Below are positions 35,471-49,211 of a stretch of DNA of 64,000 bases, piece by piece (the first letter of the stretch is position 1; every line of letters begins with the position of its first letter). The notes beneath the pieces are model-generated. The model searched no databases and had not been told where the DNA came from. It was given only the letters and a program-made list of their open reading frames with translations. This DNA comes from Hypholoma sublateritium FD-334 SS-4 (taxonomy: Eukaryota > Basidiomycota > Agaricomycetes > Agaricales > Strophariaceae): positions 1-64,000 of the forward strand of contig KN817645.1 in NCBI GenBank assembly GCA_000827495.1, given 5' to 3'. The position numbers and the translations under genes are program-made.

Positions 35471-36241
35471 TCAAACGCTTTGTAGAATAGAATACGCAAG
35501 GGCACTGATCGAGAAAAATACAACCGGTACTGAACAAGTAACGCGAGTGCTACTGCTCTTGATTGTGAAAATTGGACTCATGGTAGCTGAATAGGAGAAC
35601 GTGGCGGAAGTTGGTGTTTGCCCTCCAATAGATGCGGCCTCAACTTCGACGCAACCTACTACTCCGCCAGTGATTCCCGTGCCTGTGCATATTTGTTGCT
35701 GTCCAACGGAAAACATATCACTGTCGTGTGCCGTGGTCAATGCACCACTTTCACTAAACAGCGAAGCACCCTCTGCAAACGTGACTATTTTTGGTGCGGT
35801 AAGGTTTGGGTAAGGTTCTCTCGTAGGGAGCGTAGGGATTTCGAGGGGCTTACATGAATATGTTGTTGGAGTGCTGAGCACAACGTTTGTAACGCCTCCA
35901 ACGACCAATGTCGCCCCGCTTTCTACATCCGTCTCGGCATAAAGAGTGGCACCATTGGATTGGACACTAATGGCTGTGATGCCCACCACTGAGGCGGACA
36001 CAATTTCTGTAATTGCCGGCGTCGGGTTTGTCACTGGGACGGGTCTATAAATCACCACATCTGCTCCAACTAGGCTAACTGCGTTTGAGTTCTATGAGCA
36101 GAGTCGCATTTTCCGGGAGAGAGTCAAGTACCTAAGTTTAACGAGAAAAATAATCCCGGCAAAACGGAGAGACAGAATTTGGCTGCTCGGACCATAATTG
36201 ACTGAGAACGATGATAGAAGTTGTAGAGCAATGGCAATCAT
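35471..36241 (-). CDS. Uncharacterised secreted or GPI-anchored protein
   Basis: The family is not recognised. The secure part is two exons: about 36058-35854 and 35784-35471, joined by a 69-base intron (35785-35853). They encode a Ser/Thr/Val/Gly-rich protein with few charges (for example VVGGVTNVVLSTPTTYS). It ends in a hydrophobic tail (VPVVFFSISALAYSILQSV) that could be a GPI-attachment or membrane anchor. The N-terminus is uncertain. An ATG at 36241 opens MIAIALQLLSSFS, a fair signal peptide, and can be spliced in frame in more than one way. A TATATATA at 36251-36258 is only about 10 bases upstream, so the true start could be further in (for example the ATG at 36195). About 200-220 residues in total. 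Ser/Thr-rich wall or surface proteins look like this, but that is inference. Confidence 0.55.
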
Positions 36242-36749
36242 GAATCGAGGTATATATACACTGCAGTCAAGTGAATGTGTCTGGGCATTTCTGGGGGATT
36301 CAATTTAACTCTTGCCCAGGCTCAAGTTTCCCATTTTAGTGCGTCTAGCAGGCCCAAGGCAGACCTGGGCAGATGCTATCGAAGTGATCGGCGTCTCGTC
36401 GGCGTCACTTTTTTGCACATCCAGAATCTCAGAGCCTTCGCCGGAGAGTCGCCGGAGATGCATGGGCATTGGGCAGGTGTAAAGAAGGCTAAAAATAATT
36501 GAAAATGATTAAAAAATAGATGAGAGAAAAGGAGAGAAGAGAGAGAGGTTTCTACTTTCTTGAACCGTTTCTACAGCATGGAAATGGTTCCGAACCCCGT
36601 GAATGGAATCTTGAGTTAGCACAACGCAATGCTTTCCTGAAGAAATAAGTATCAGATAAGATAAGATTGACCGACCTAACAACAGCAAATAACGCGCCAT
36701 CGTCACGCAGTTTACTGTTTGGACTCGGGATATCTGTACTTCGACCATC
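36242..36749. other. Divergent promoter region between the secreted orphan and VPS29
   Basis: About 500 bases with a TATATATA string at 36251-36258 next to the leftward gene. A purine-rich stretch, gagagaaaaggagagaagag, starts at 36521. No gene was seen. Confidence 0.4.
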
Positions 36750-37497
36750 ATGGTCCTCGTCCTGGTCATTGGGGACCTACACATTCCACACCGCATTCAC
36801 GACCTTCCAGCAAAATTCAAGAAACTCCTCGTTCCTGGAAAAATCCAGCAAATTCTCTGCACTGGGAATGTTTGCGACAAGGAAACATACGAATATTTAC
36901 GAACCATCTCGCCAGATGTCCACATAGTCAAGGGTGACTATGATGAGTCTTCGTTTCCCTCCTCGATAACAGTGGTGCATAGTCCAATTAAAATTGGGCT
37001 GATTCACGGTCACCAGTCTATTCCAACCGGGGACCTCGATTCTCTTAGCTCGTTGGCTCGACAAATGGATGTAGATGTATTAGTGTCGGGACATACTCAT
37101 GTGTACGCATGCATATCTCTGCCAGCGTGTCTTTTCAACGATTATGTATCTAGATTCCAAGCAATCGACCACGATAACAAGTTCTTTGTAAACCCAGGAA
37201 CGGCGACGGGCGCATGGGCAGGAACATTCAACGGGTACGTCATGTGCTGATATTGTGACGGTTGTTGACTTACTCTTGAAATACAGCGATCCGGTTCCAT
37301 CTTTTGCGCTGATGGACATCCAGGGCTCGGTGGTCGTTACATACGTGTACCAGCTCATTGAAGGCGAGGTCCGAGTGGAGAAGATCGAATGGAGGAAAGA
37401 ACCAGAAACTGCGCCCATACCCCGCAGCGGTGTTGTACCCCAGAATATACCTAGCCCCACGGTCCCCGGTAGTCCTTCTGCTGGGACCGTCTGGTGA
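36750..37497 (+). CDS. VPS29: Retromer subunit VPS29
   Basis: A metallophosphoesterase-fold scaffold of the retromer complex that returns cargo from endosomes to the Golgi. Exons are 36750-37102, 37154-37234 and 37287-37497, giving 214 residues. It opens [20 protein letters not shown], the hallmark VPS29 start. Then come [30 protein letters not shown] and LVSGHTHV, followed after the intron by [14 protein letters not shown] and [11 protein letters not shown]. The metal-site positions of the phosphoesterase fold (GDxH, GN, GH and GHTH) are present in form. The tail ends in a short Pro/Ser-rich extension ([19 protein letters not shown]). Complete, no oddities. Confidence 0.95.
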
Positions 37498-37750
37498 CCA
37501 CCTGTACGTTCGAAGGCATATTTTGAATCCATTGACTCCTGATCTACTTCTCTACGTACCTGAAAGATGTAGATAACGATTCTGCGCCTATCCGCGCTCG
37601 CTTCCTTATTATGAATGGTGCACCCTGCACATTCTGCGCACTTCGCTGTGGGCCATGCTGATCAGCGGCCTCTAGTATCAGTTTGATTAAACAGTACGAA
37701 ACAATATATAGGAGTCCGATGTAATGTAGGTGCTGTGAAATAATTCAACT

Positions 37751-39758
37751 TTAAATAATCTCCTCCGCGATCAACGCTGCGGCCTTCGCAGAACGCGGCT
37801 TGATGGTGCACTTGAAAGGCTTCGGGTAGCTGAAATGTCGCCTTAGTGTCTGATAATAGCGTCGAAAATTTGGTTGCATACCTGATGATGCCCGAGGTAT
37901 TTTCGTGCACGGGCGTAACAGGGACGCCGTTTTCGACGGCCTTCTCAACACTGAAGACAGCGAGAGACATCGCGATGCATGAGAAGAGCGAGGCCTCAGC
38001 GAGGAACATGCCAGGACATATACGACGGCCGTATCCAAAACAAATCTTCCTGGGGTCCAACTCCGCTTCGCGCTCTGACGTAGAGATATGGCGCTCTGGT
38101 CGAAATTCGAAGGGCTCGGAATACGTCGCCGGGTCATGGAGCATGCCCCTAAATGTCATTCAATAAACGGAGGTAGGAGAAAAATTATTTATGCGACCAT
38201 ACCACAGATTCACGACAATCAATGCACCCTTGGGAATGAAATACCCTCCAATATACCCGTCTTCAACAGGCCGGTGTGGGACGCCTGAAGCACACGGAAA
38301 GGTGAAGACGCGAAAAATAGACAAGCAATGCCTAGAACTTACCTGTAGGAGCAACGCTATTCCATCGCAGGATTTCCGTGACAACGGCCTGCACGTAGGG
38401 AAGACGGGGTAAATCATTCAAATTGGGAAGACGATCATCTCCAACGATAGAATCAATCTCGGCTTGAGCTTTCTTCTGTACATCTGTGTAAGGCTAAGTG
38501 CCGAATCCGCTGATGGAATATAAATCACACTGACCAGGATACAGTGTCATAGCCAGGTAAAATGCATATTCCGAAGATGCCGTAGTGTCCGCGCCAGCTG
38601 CCAAATACGACATAAATCCACGAAGCAGGACATATATCGACAGAAAAACTGACCGCCGTACATGGAACTCGCAGTGAATTTGAGATCTCTCAATTCGTCG
38701 ACGGACAAAGCACTGTCGTTTTCCAGACTAGTGGAGACGAAAGACGGCACGGCAGTCCCTGCCGCCTAAGTGTGGTGAGTACACGACAAAATCGCGGGAA
38801 GGGGATGATGCGTACAATCTGTTTTTGGGTCCAACTATACGGAACTTCGACCATTTTGGCGGTATCCACGGCCCACTCTGCGGCAGTCTTGAGAAAAGCC
38901 ATACCGGGAAGCCACTCCGGGAGAATCTTCATAACAGGGAAGAAGTCGACGGGGAATGCACCGGGGACCGTGGCGGCATTGAAGTTCGCGTTGGCACCTT
39001 CGATCAAATTGACGAATGGATCTTCTCCATCTTGAACTTCGTATCCATATGTCAATTTCAGGATTACACCTCCGGCCAGTCTGCGCCATATGTGAAATCT
39101 CAAAACAGATCGCGGGAGACAAAAATAAATGGACTCACTTACGCAGGTGGTTCATCAAGTTGTCGGGCGCGGCCAGCGTGCGCTGCAGGAACCTGCGGCT
39201 TTCGTGCTCAATGAGCGGGAACAGACCTTCCACCGCCTTAGGCGTTCCAAGGTAGCGCAAGAAGTGTTTGCGGTACGTGCGGAAGCGTGCGCCATACTCG
39301 ATCAGGACGAGCGTCTGGTCGTAGCCCACGAGCTTGCCGCCCATCTCGAGCACAGGCCGGTCAGAATAGATTGCGCCCTTCTTGTCGAGCTCGTCCATGA
39401 TGCGTGCTGAGTTAACGATAATCATCGTTTTTCCAAGGATAGACACCGCCAATATACCGCCTTGACGGGTGGCATCAGTGAGCGAAGGGCGTGCCATCTG
39501 AATGCAGTGCGTACCCCACTTTCGTCCCCATTCCGCGAAGGTCACCCACTCTTCCGTCGGTGGCATCGCCAGAAGGTTCTGAAGCAGTACAATTATTAAA
39601 ATTCAAAGGACAAAATTCTTTGAAAATCTACCAACCCCTACGAAGGGAAGCCCCTTAGGGCCCGGTGGCAGGTAGTGACTGGATGGCTGTCTGTTTTGCA
39701 GGAGCTTCCATAGGATGTATAAGGTAACGCCGATGGCTGCTACATCGAGGAGCGTCAT
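37751..39758 (-). CDS. Cytochrome P450 monooxygenase
   Basis: A membrane-anchored haem monooxygenase; the start at 39758 gives MTLLDVAAIGVTLYILWKLL as the ER anchor. The proline hinge is YLPPGPKGLPFVG. The I-helix motif AGADTT is restored by an intron at the MYG-AGADTT junction near 38595. The K-helix ExxR is EILR in QAVVTEILRW. The PERF-like segment is FRPERH, and the haem loop FGYGRRICPG carries the cysteine ligand. The last exon adds SYPKPFKCTIKPRS and ends EEII (stop at 37751-37753). It looks complete, about 500 residues in many exons. The overall pattern is like the CYP64 / O-methylsterigmatocystin-oxidoreductase-type P450s common in wood-decay fungi. The substrate is unknown. Confidence 0.93.
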
Positions 39759-41039
39759 GGCTATAGGAAGGCTAAGGGGATCCGAGATACCCTTCTCTCC
39801 CCGTCCTGTGGACGACGAGGCATAAAAGGACACACGGCAGCACACGGCTCAGAGCCTCGGACGACCATTTTCACAAGTCCACATGTCAGCACATGAGGTG
39901 ACGACAATTGATCGCCCAAAATAAATAGAGAAAAACTGATTGGATCCTTCGCGGTTCCTGGTCTAGACGTCTAGGCCTAATAGACTGGTTTTGGGAAAAC
40001 TACTGTACAAGTCCGTCGTGAATATGAATTACTACGCCGATCCAATTGATCAATCAGACTGAACTTGGAGTACAAACGCCTACAAACGCCCGTGGATTTC
40101 AATTATCGGCTGCCAGCTGCGAGCGCATGAAGGCTTTAGCCGTGGTGGGTCCCAAGCTAGCCACAGGGGGCCATAAGCTGCCATAAGTCAACTGCAAAAA
40201 TATACTCGGCAGCAGTCGGCCAGTAGCGCTGAGCTTTTATTATTACCGTTAAATATAGATATTATCAAGGTGTTATGAACCTTTGGATACGTCAGCCAAT
40301 ACAAGGAGAATTTTAACGGTGGAAAGTCTAACACGCACAGGAGCTGAATGAAGCTGAACAACACAAATTATTGACCGGGCAGATTTTATGATAAATATGA
40401 GATTTTAACCGACGCAGCTCGAACTTCAGAGGGACATGCGACCCAGCGTGCGACCCTTTTGATCTACGTATCCACTGCCGAGCCCTGCATGGCAGTGCAT
40501 GCGGCCAAGCGTTAAGGGAACGATGGCCCATACATACGTTCTTGGTGTCCCTTTCGATAATCTATCGAGAAAGTGAGTGAGCGAACGATAAAAGTTTTTG
40601 TAGGCTTGATTGCATCGCTGTCATGAATGTTAATGCATAAGTAATGACCAATGAACAGTTCAATTCCAGTCTCGTGGAAAAGGTCATGCTTTCAATTCAA
40701 TTTCTCAGATATCCCCACTAGGCAGATCTGCTCACAGTTCACACGCGTAGAACTATCACGATACTGCAGGGCACAGTTGTAAACCCCAAATGCTATAGTC
40801 TATGTCCGTCATAAACTGCCATCTTCCATAAAATTTAGGGTAATAAACACGATTATATATGATCTTGTGAGTTGTTTCTTGTTGTCATTTCAGCTGTTTC
40901 CGACTTTTCCTCCTGAATTCCCACTTCAGTTGACCTAGTTCGCTGTACGCCGACTTGCTCAGGATCCTCTTTCCGCTCACAGCTTAGCCAGTGGGTCTCC
41001 TGCATTTTTTAGGATCGCCTCCAGCACACAGCCTCCACT
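39759..41039. other. Divergent spacer between P450 and DUF6534 genes
   Basis: About 1.3 kb, AT-rich. The two outer parts presumably hold the promoters of the divergent genes. A short exact duplication (tacaaacgcc twice) occurs at about 40071-40090. No gene was recognised. Confidence 0.45.
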
Positions 41040-43231
41040 ATGTCACCTCAGTCGGCAACTTTGGATCCTGCCGCTGCCCTGGACAACAGGTATTCCCCCA
41101 AACATCATCTGTCGAAGAGAGGACGATGGTAATAAAGCTCAATCTAGCATCGGGGCCATGTTGATTGGCGTGATTGTCAGTGCCGTGCTTCATGGCATCA
41201 CCCTACTCCAAGCGTTCATGTATTGGAGAAGTACGATGATTCATCGACATTAATCAGTGGCTTAACACGGTCTGCAGATTACAGGAAGGATGCTTGGTAT
41301 CTAAAAGCAATGGTATGTAATACCGAATCGTTCTCATCTAGTGTATACCATTAATGTTGAACCTTTGAAGGTGATAACAACTGTATGCTTCGATGCCATT
41401 CATCTGGTTCTCATATCGGCTGCAGGTCGGTGCTAGAGCCCATGTTATTGCGCACTTAGAAATTTATAGTATGTCGTGCCAGTGTATCACTACGTGATTA
41501 CGCACTATCAGTGAGCTTCTTCGAGGCATATGATCCGTCCTCGATGTTGACACACCTGGTAGTAATTCTGATGACCTTCGATTCCTCACATGGTACGCAC
41601 CGAGTCCCCTTCGTGTGCTCTACAGAAACTTAAAACTTGCATGCTTGAAGGCCAGTCTTGGTGGGTGTCCAGCTTTCGCGAAGTAAATCATTGATGGAAT
41701 AAATTCAATAAAGATTGAGGCCCTTTTTACGGTGGGCAACTTCCAATTTTTTGCCACATTTTTTTTGATTAGGTGTAGGGAGTCAACGGTGGAATCGTTC
41801 AAGCGTGCGTACTGGAGTGATCAAAATATATGCCTCCGTCTGACTGGTGGCGCTCATTATTAGGTTTTATACTATGCGCGTGTGGCATTGTCAGTATTCG
41901 TCGAATGTTTCCTAACACTTTACGAGTTCTGAATATTCTGCAGTGAACCGACGTAGCTATTGGCTACCAGGAATTATCCTTCTATTTATCTTTTCGACTG
42001 CCGGTGCGTGTACTCAGCCCGTGTACTCAGTTCGCGACTATTGACACCTTCATTCTGTTCGAAGGATGTGGCACAGGTAAGCTCCAGTGATCTGTGGCTT
42101 TTGCATTCTCTTATCTGGTTTAATTTGAGCTTGGGTCATTATCTCGTGAGTTTAGTAAATATATCACGCGACCCTTCTCATCGCAGATTTATGGTGTCTA
42201 GAATGCAGTTCCAGACATACGAGCAGCTTTTATCAATATCGGTGAATACGCTTAGACATCCTATGCGGTTCATACAGTTTTACGAAATGACCTTATCCAG
42301 CCACTCACTATTACAATTAACGCTCTTTCAACCTTTGTGGATGTTACCATCGCTGTTAGTCTCGTTTACTTACTCAACCAGGCTCGGACCGGATTCAAAA
42401 AGTAAGCTCCCCGATACCTGCGAATCGCGCTTTGTTCACTAATTGAATCACTTCAATAGATCGGACACAATTATCAACAAATTGGTCAGTTTCTCAGAAT
42501 GATAATTCCTGCCCGGCTTACTCCCGCCTCCAGATCGTTTTCGTTGTCAACACGGGAGTGTAAGCACCTGTCAGCTGTCTCTTACTCTCCGAGCTGATGA
42601 TCAATGCCTCTTTAGTTTAACTACGTGAGTATTAACCATCAAGGCCGTCTATCTTATTCATTCATATTGTCTTCAACGCGAAGCTGCTGTGCTATTGCCG
42701 CTCTCATCTGCGTAAGTGCATGAACCCGAATAATAGTTATCTTGCTGAGATCTCTTGCATTCACAGCTAGTCGCCTCACCAAATAGCTTACTCTATGCTT
42801 CATTCTATTTCTGTATCGGCCGCCGTACGTCATTTACCATGCATACTCTGGCATCGGTATTTGATATTCAAACTATAACATATAGTATATACAAATTCTT
42901 TCCTTGCGACACTAAACGCGCGGACGTCATTCCAGAGTAACTTCGACGACTCTCATATGATGATGAGCATGCCAAGCAGCGTGGTTAGTCCACACGCTAC
43001 TCAGCACCTTGGAACAAAGGGAAGAAACATTACAATCCGAGTTGATACCGCGACCTCCAAGAACGACCAGAGCCAAGATCATAAAGAGTCAATTGTGGTA
43101 AAATCAATTTCTCACTAGTCGGCGATATTTCTACTGACTCGGGATTTATTTAGGCAGCTGAAATGCGAGATGGAAATAGTGACTTCGATGTTGATGAAGA
43201 GGGACCGCGTCAGAAAGGACATATGTTTTGA
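41040..43231 (+). CDS. DUF6534-type integral membrane protein
   Basis: A basidiomycete-expanded family of seven-helix membrane proteins of unknown role. The start at 41040 gives MSPQSATLDPAAALDN. Then IGAMLIGVIVSAVLHGITLLQAFMYW-YRKDAWYLK matches the family's first helix and loop. The next exons give FDAIHLVLISAA-VYHYVITHY, HNSDDLRFLTW, VNGGIVQ-AFYTMRVWH, NRRSYWLPGIILLFIFSTA and NALSTFVDVTIAVSLVYLL. After these come RTGFKK-SDTIINKL and SPNSLLYASFYFCIGRLY-TNSFLATLNAR. The C-terminal tail is hydrophilic and ends GPRQKGHMF. The gene is cut into about 15 short exons. Reading it without the intron pattern makes it look like a pseudogene, but a fully frame-consistent path with canonical splice sites exists. 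One 132-base intron in the middle is less certain. Confidence 0.8.
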
Positions 43232-43543
43232 GACTTACATGTTCTTAGTTACCTTTCAAAACCTGTCTTAGTTGACGCTTAAGTCCACTTGTGGACCGCT
43301 TTTGAAAGCGAAACACAGCGGGGTCCTGCATAGAATTTACTCGGGACCCCATGCGGAATTCTGCATATTAAGAGACGAGCAGCAGAGGGGAGCTCCGGGA
43401 TCAGATTATGGAAACATAATGGCGGGATAAATAACGTTATGGAAAGATCGTCTGAAAGGAAGTCCGGGAGCTGAAGAAGGAAATACAAAGGTAAGTACAA
43501 ATAATTTAGGAGAATACATAGACCCATTACAACGAACAAATGA

Positions 43544-45761
<2,218 letters not shown>

Positions 45762-46132
45762 GAGAAGGCGGAAAGAGAGCAACGTCGTCCTCGCGCTGCG
45801 AGCAGCATGAACAATTGTCGGAGCTTTGTTCCCGAGGTCAAGCCGGACTACCCGTAGGATAGTTTTGATCGCAAAATTGATGCGGGCGCAATAAAACTTA
45901 TGTGTAAGTAGTAGCAGAAAGGTCGCTGCGCACAACGCATCGGCCATGAACGTTTGGACGTTTGAACTTCCATACGATAACAGGTTGAACGTTGAACTTT
46001 ATTGAATGTCGAATGCGTGGACAATCCAATCCAGTCCTCGTACATAGACCACAATGCACAAACCCCGGCCAGTGGATTGCCACTGGCTTGGCATCTCTAT
46101 CTATTCTTGGCCAGTCCGGAGCAAGTTCTACT
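45762..46132. other. Spacer between GH47 A and the acyltransferase
   Basis: About 370 bases with the GH47 A promoter and the acyltransferase 3' flank. No gene was seen. Confidence 0.35.
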
Positions 46133-46864
46133 TTACTGACTGAGACTCTCCATCAAAGTACTTTGTACCATGGCCGGCGCGGAGACACACCCCGAACCAC
46201 CATCATTTTCCTGATACTGATCTATCAGACACTGTACCTCCGTCGCCAGCCTTTCAAACCGTTTTTGTCCCAAATTTAACTGTAGAAGGAGCGAGCCGTC
46301 GTCGAGGTATCCAACAATGGTTATGACGTTTATAAGCCTCGTTAATGGAGGCTTCCGAATACTTGTCTTATAGCGGCATAGTGTGCGGCCTGCACCGGTC
46401 CCGGTCCAATTGATGTTTGCGATATTACCGATGGACATATTCGACAGAACCGCGCTCTCGTCCACACGCGGATTAAAGAACAAAAATAGGCGCCGGGTTT
46501 CCGCTCCTTCGAGCATTAGATTGTAGCACTGAAGAGCTTGTTCCACAGTGAACGATTGCCGCGCTCGATAGAAATGATACGCGAGGTCCGAGATCGAGAT
46601 ATCTCGCAGCTCGCGAGCGGTGTATGGTCGACATGGAAGTGGGATAATACAATTATGAGGGTAATCTGCAAGAGCACCGTTGAAAAATCGTCTGAGTGAT
46701 GCTAGGTTACCCAGATGAAGTGTCGTGTCGGGATGCAACCTGTCATCAGAGAATATTGTCTGCGTGGAATAAAATATGAATCTGATAGTCGACTGCGGGC
46801 CGTTACGCATCTACTCACCTTGAATAGGAATGCTGTAATGATGTCTCCTTTCGAAAGATGGATA

Positions 46865-48361
46865 CATCAGTAAAAGGTCAGAAACAATGCAACGCATTGG
46901 AACCATCCCAATTGGTTGCATTGCTTTGTAACGGCCTTGTATCGACCAATAAATATTGTACCGCAACGTTATTATTGTAACTGCCTTGTATAGTGCTCTT
47001 AATAATTGGACTCATTGCGAGGTGATGCAATAAAATAGAAATAATATAAGTTCAGTGAAATTATCCTGGGCCTGTGTGCGAACGAGATAAAATATTGACC
47101 GAATATCGATGCCTCCGGGCAAATTCCGGCACCCCGGCCCCGGCCCCGGGCGGAGTTAATACTCCTCTCGGCAACGTCCGCATAACTTAGTGCTGCTCGC
47201 CCGCTGCACTTAACTCGACGTGTCCCTTTCTTCTTCACCACCATCACCCCCCAATACTCTCCCTTCCAGAGGCCTCCCGTCTTCGCTAAGTCCCTTCACG
47301 TATGCCCCTGCTGATATCACTCATCTCTGGCACCTCAAACAACAGACTAGAGTTAGTGCAAGTCCAGCTCCCTGTCGTGAGGAGTCTGTGCGCCTTCTGC
47401 GACTACTTCGTTGAGCGGGGAGGATAATCTTCGTATGCACTCGTAAGTTATTCTTATTCCACTGTGACTTGGAAAATGATATGAGCTTTCCGCCTCTGGC
47501 CTCTAGCATGCGGGGCCCGCCAGCGCCCATAGATGGTTCAATACCGCCTCTGGGTAAGTGCATCCGATTCCATGGGCCGAGTTCGTGTTCTATAGCGCAT
47601 ATACGAAGAATATTCGCTTAAGGTAAGCCAATTCACCGCCATTTAGTGCATATAATCCGCATATATCTGTTCATTATTATAGGTTTGACTGCCAGTCGCG
47701 TTCTAGAGCGCATATACGAAGAATATTTGTTCATGGTAAGTCCCTCCTACGCTAATTAGTACATTCATGTGCTAACTTTATCATCCTGTCGTTTACATTT
47801 CGTCTTTTAGCCCTACATGTAGCATACACTACCTGTATCAACTTCCGCGGACCATGAGTACGGAAAGGTGAGTATGCTGGTTGCATGCTGGACAAGTCTA
47901 CTACTTACATGTCGCAATATTAAATACCTCTAAGTGTCCAAAGGCAGCGTAGTCAAGTTAGAAGACGCATATATAGGTGAATATTGGCCTACGGCATACG
48001 CACGAGTAATGCTCGATTTGCGGTTGTGCATCCATGTTTCGTAGAGTATCTCCTGCCAGTGTATTCGTACCGTACAGTGAATTAAATGATTTTATATCTA
48101 TTTCGATTGCGACACATCGTATAGGTCTATAAGTAAATGTATTCCACCACAAATATTGCAAATACCCTATGTATTTTACAGAATTGTAAGGTTTTCAGAC
48201 ATTATAATATTGCAATTCTTGTGTCGGTCAGCATTATTGCCGAGATCGTATCAAAAACGCTTTAATGTATAGAAGGATCCGAGTATTGTGACATTACAAC
48301 GTATTTGGGGGGTATACAACGGATTTTATTGGTTTGTAATGAATATGAGTTTTTACTGATG
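46865..48361. mobile_element. TA-flanked non-autonomous DNA transposon inserted in the acyltransferase
   Basis: The 1,497-base insert begins CATCAGTAAAAGGTCA and ends, read from the other strand, CATCAGTAAAAACTCA. That is a short terminal inverted repeat of 14 matches in 16. It is bounded on both sides by TA (46863-46864 and 48362-48363). TA duplication is the signature of Tc1/mariner-type insertion. No transposase is encoded, so it is non-autonomous. Inside lies a stretch that looks like exons of a captured gene (about 47223-47822, plus strand). The insertion is supported independently because deleting it restores the host frame exactly. Confidence 0.7.
47223..47822 (+). other. Captured gene fragment inside the transposon
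   Basis: An open stretch at 47223-47414 reads as Ser/Pro-rich then PFTYAPADITHLWHLKQQTR, with coding-like composition but no ATG. Downstream, three exons fit together: 47508-47553, 47683-47735 and 47811-47822, with GTAAGT donors and TAG acceptors. They would encode a 36-residue peptide starting MRGPPAPIDGSIPPLG and containing ASRVLERIYEEYL. A near copy of the second exon (cgcatatacgaagaatatt) occurs at 47599, within the first intron. I do not recognise the source gene. This is what transduplicated (Pack-type) gene pieces look like; expression is unknown. Confidence 0.4.
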
Positions 48362-49211
48362 TATCAGAGTCTCTCGTCAAAATTTGACGTGTATCATCGA
48401 CCAAGTTATGGAGGGCAGCTGGGGGGATAATTAACATCCTATGTTTTGCATTATTCCATAATGTTTGCCAGTACGACCAGAGAGAGAATAATAGGATCCA
48501 CCACTGCCCCACGAGCCCTGCGGAGATATAGTGCTTCTGCCCACCGACATCGGGATGATCCAGAAATGCTTGTTTCACAGAGGCGACAATCATATTTTCG
48601 TTATAGCCTGGATGCAAAGGCTCCGGGACACGCCATCCCTGTCCTAGAAGCTCGGCCTCCACTGCATGTATGACGGCCGCGATACCAAGTCCGTCAAATG
48701 CGACATGGGGAAAGGTGAGACCAATGCATGAATACAGTTGGTCGCCTGGGAAATAGGTGACATGCCAGTGGGTTAGGGGAGTCGAAGAGTTATTTGTCCA
48801 CTCTTCTATAGATCTGGGAGCTTCTGCGTGTCTGAACAAGGTAGGTGAAAGGGGATCGTGCGTGAGACCCAAAGGAAGCGTCACAAAGTCGGAGAGCGGC
48901 TTATTCGAGGATTTCGAGCTGAGGGTGAAGCGCCTGTAATTTTTCGGGCATTCATGGAGTTGAACTTTCAGTTGATAGGTCTCCTAAAAATCTGCGATGT
49001 GAGGAGAAAAAATGTATATCCTCACAGCTGACACACGCACATTGACTTTTTCTATCCGCCCATTCAGGAGCGGCCATTTGGCGGTAACGTTGTCGAGCGC
49101 CCATTCGAGTCGTGAGATATCGACGGTCCCTTCCACGAGCCATCCTAGATCAACGACAATGCCTGCGCACATGTTATCATAGAGCGTGAGTGGGTATACC
49201 GCTTCGTCCAT

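Larger units (their letters stand above)
46133..49211 (-). pseudogene. HxxxD-type acyltransferase gene split by a DNA element
   Basis: A CoA-dependent acyltransferase of the BAHD / trichothecene-acetyltransferase-like superfamily. The 5' part (49211-48362) gives MDEAVYPLTLYDNMCAG, LEWALDNVTAKWPLLNGRIEK and the catalytic FPHVAFDG (HxxxD). It runs to RQILTRDSD. The 3' part (46864-46133) begins HLSKGDIITAFLFK, then YPHNCIIPLPCRPYT and NMSIGNIANINW, stop at 46133-46135. The two halves are separated by a 1,497-base TA-flanked element (46865-48361). Removing the element and one TA joins DSD to IHLSKGD in frame. With it in place the frame hits a stop soon after entry, and I found no frame-keeping splice that removes it. 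No other lesion was seen, so disruption looks recent. The start codon is the likeliest, but an upstream exon is possible. Confidence 0.75.

Noticed and set aside
46865..48361. The interruption in the acyltransferase as a long intron
   Set aside because: The GTAAAA donor just inside the left end leaves a phase that no acceptor near 46850 fits. The terminal inverted repeats and flanking TA fit a transposon better.
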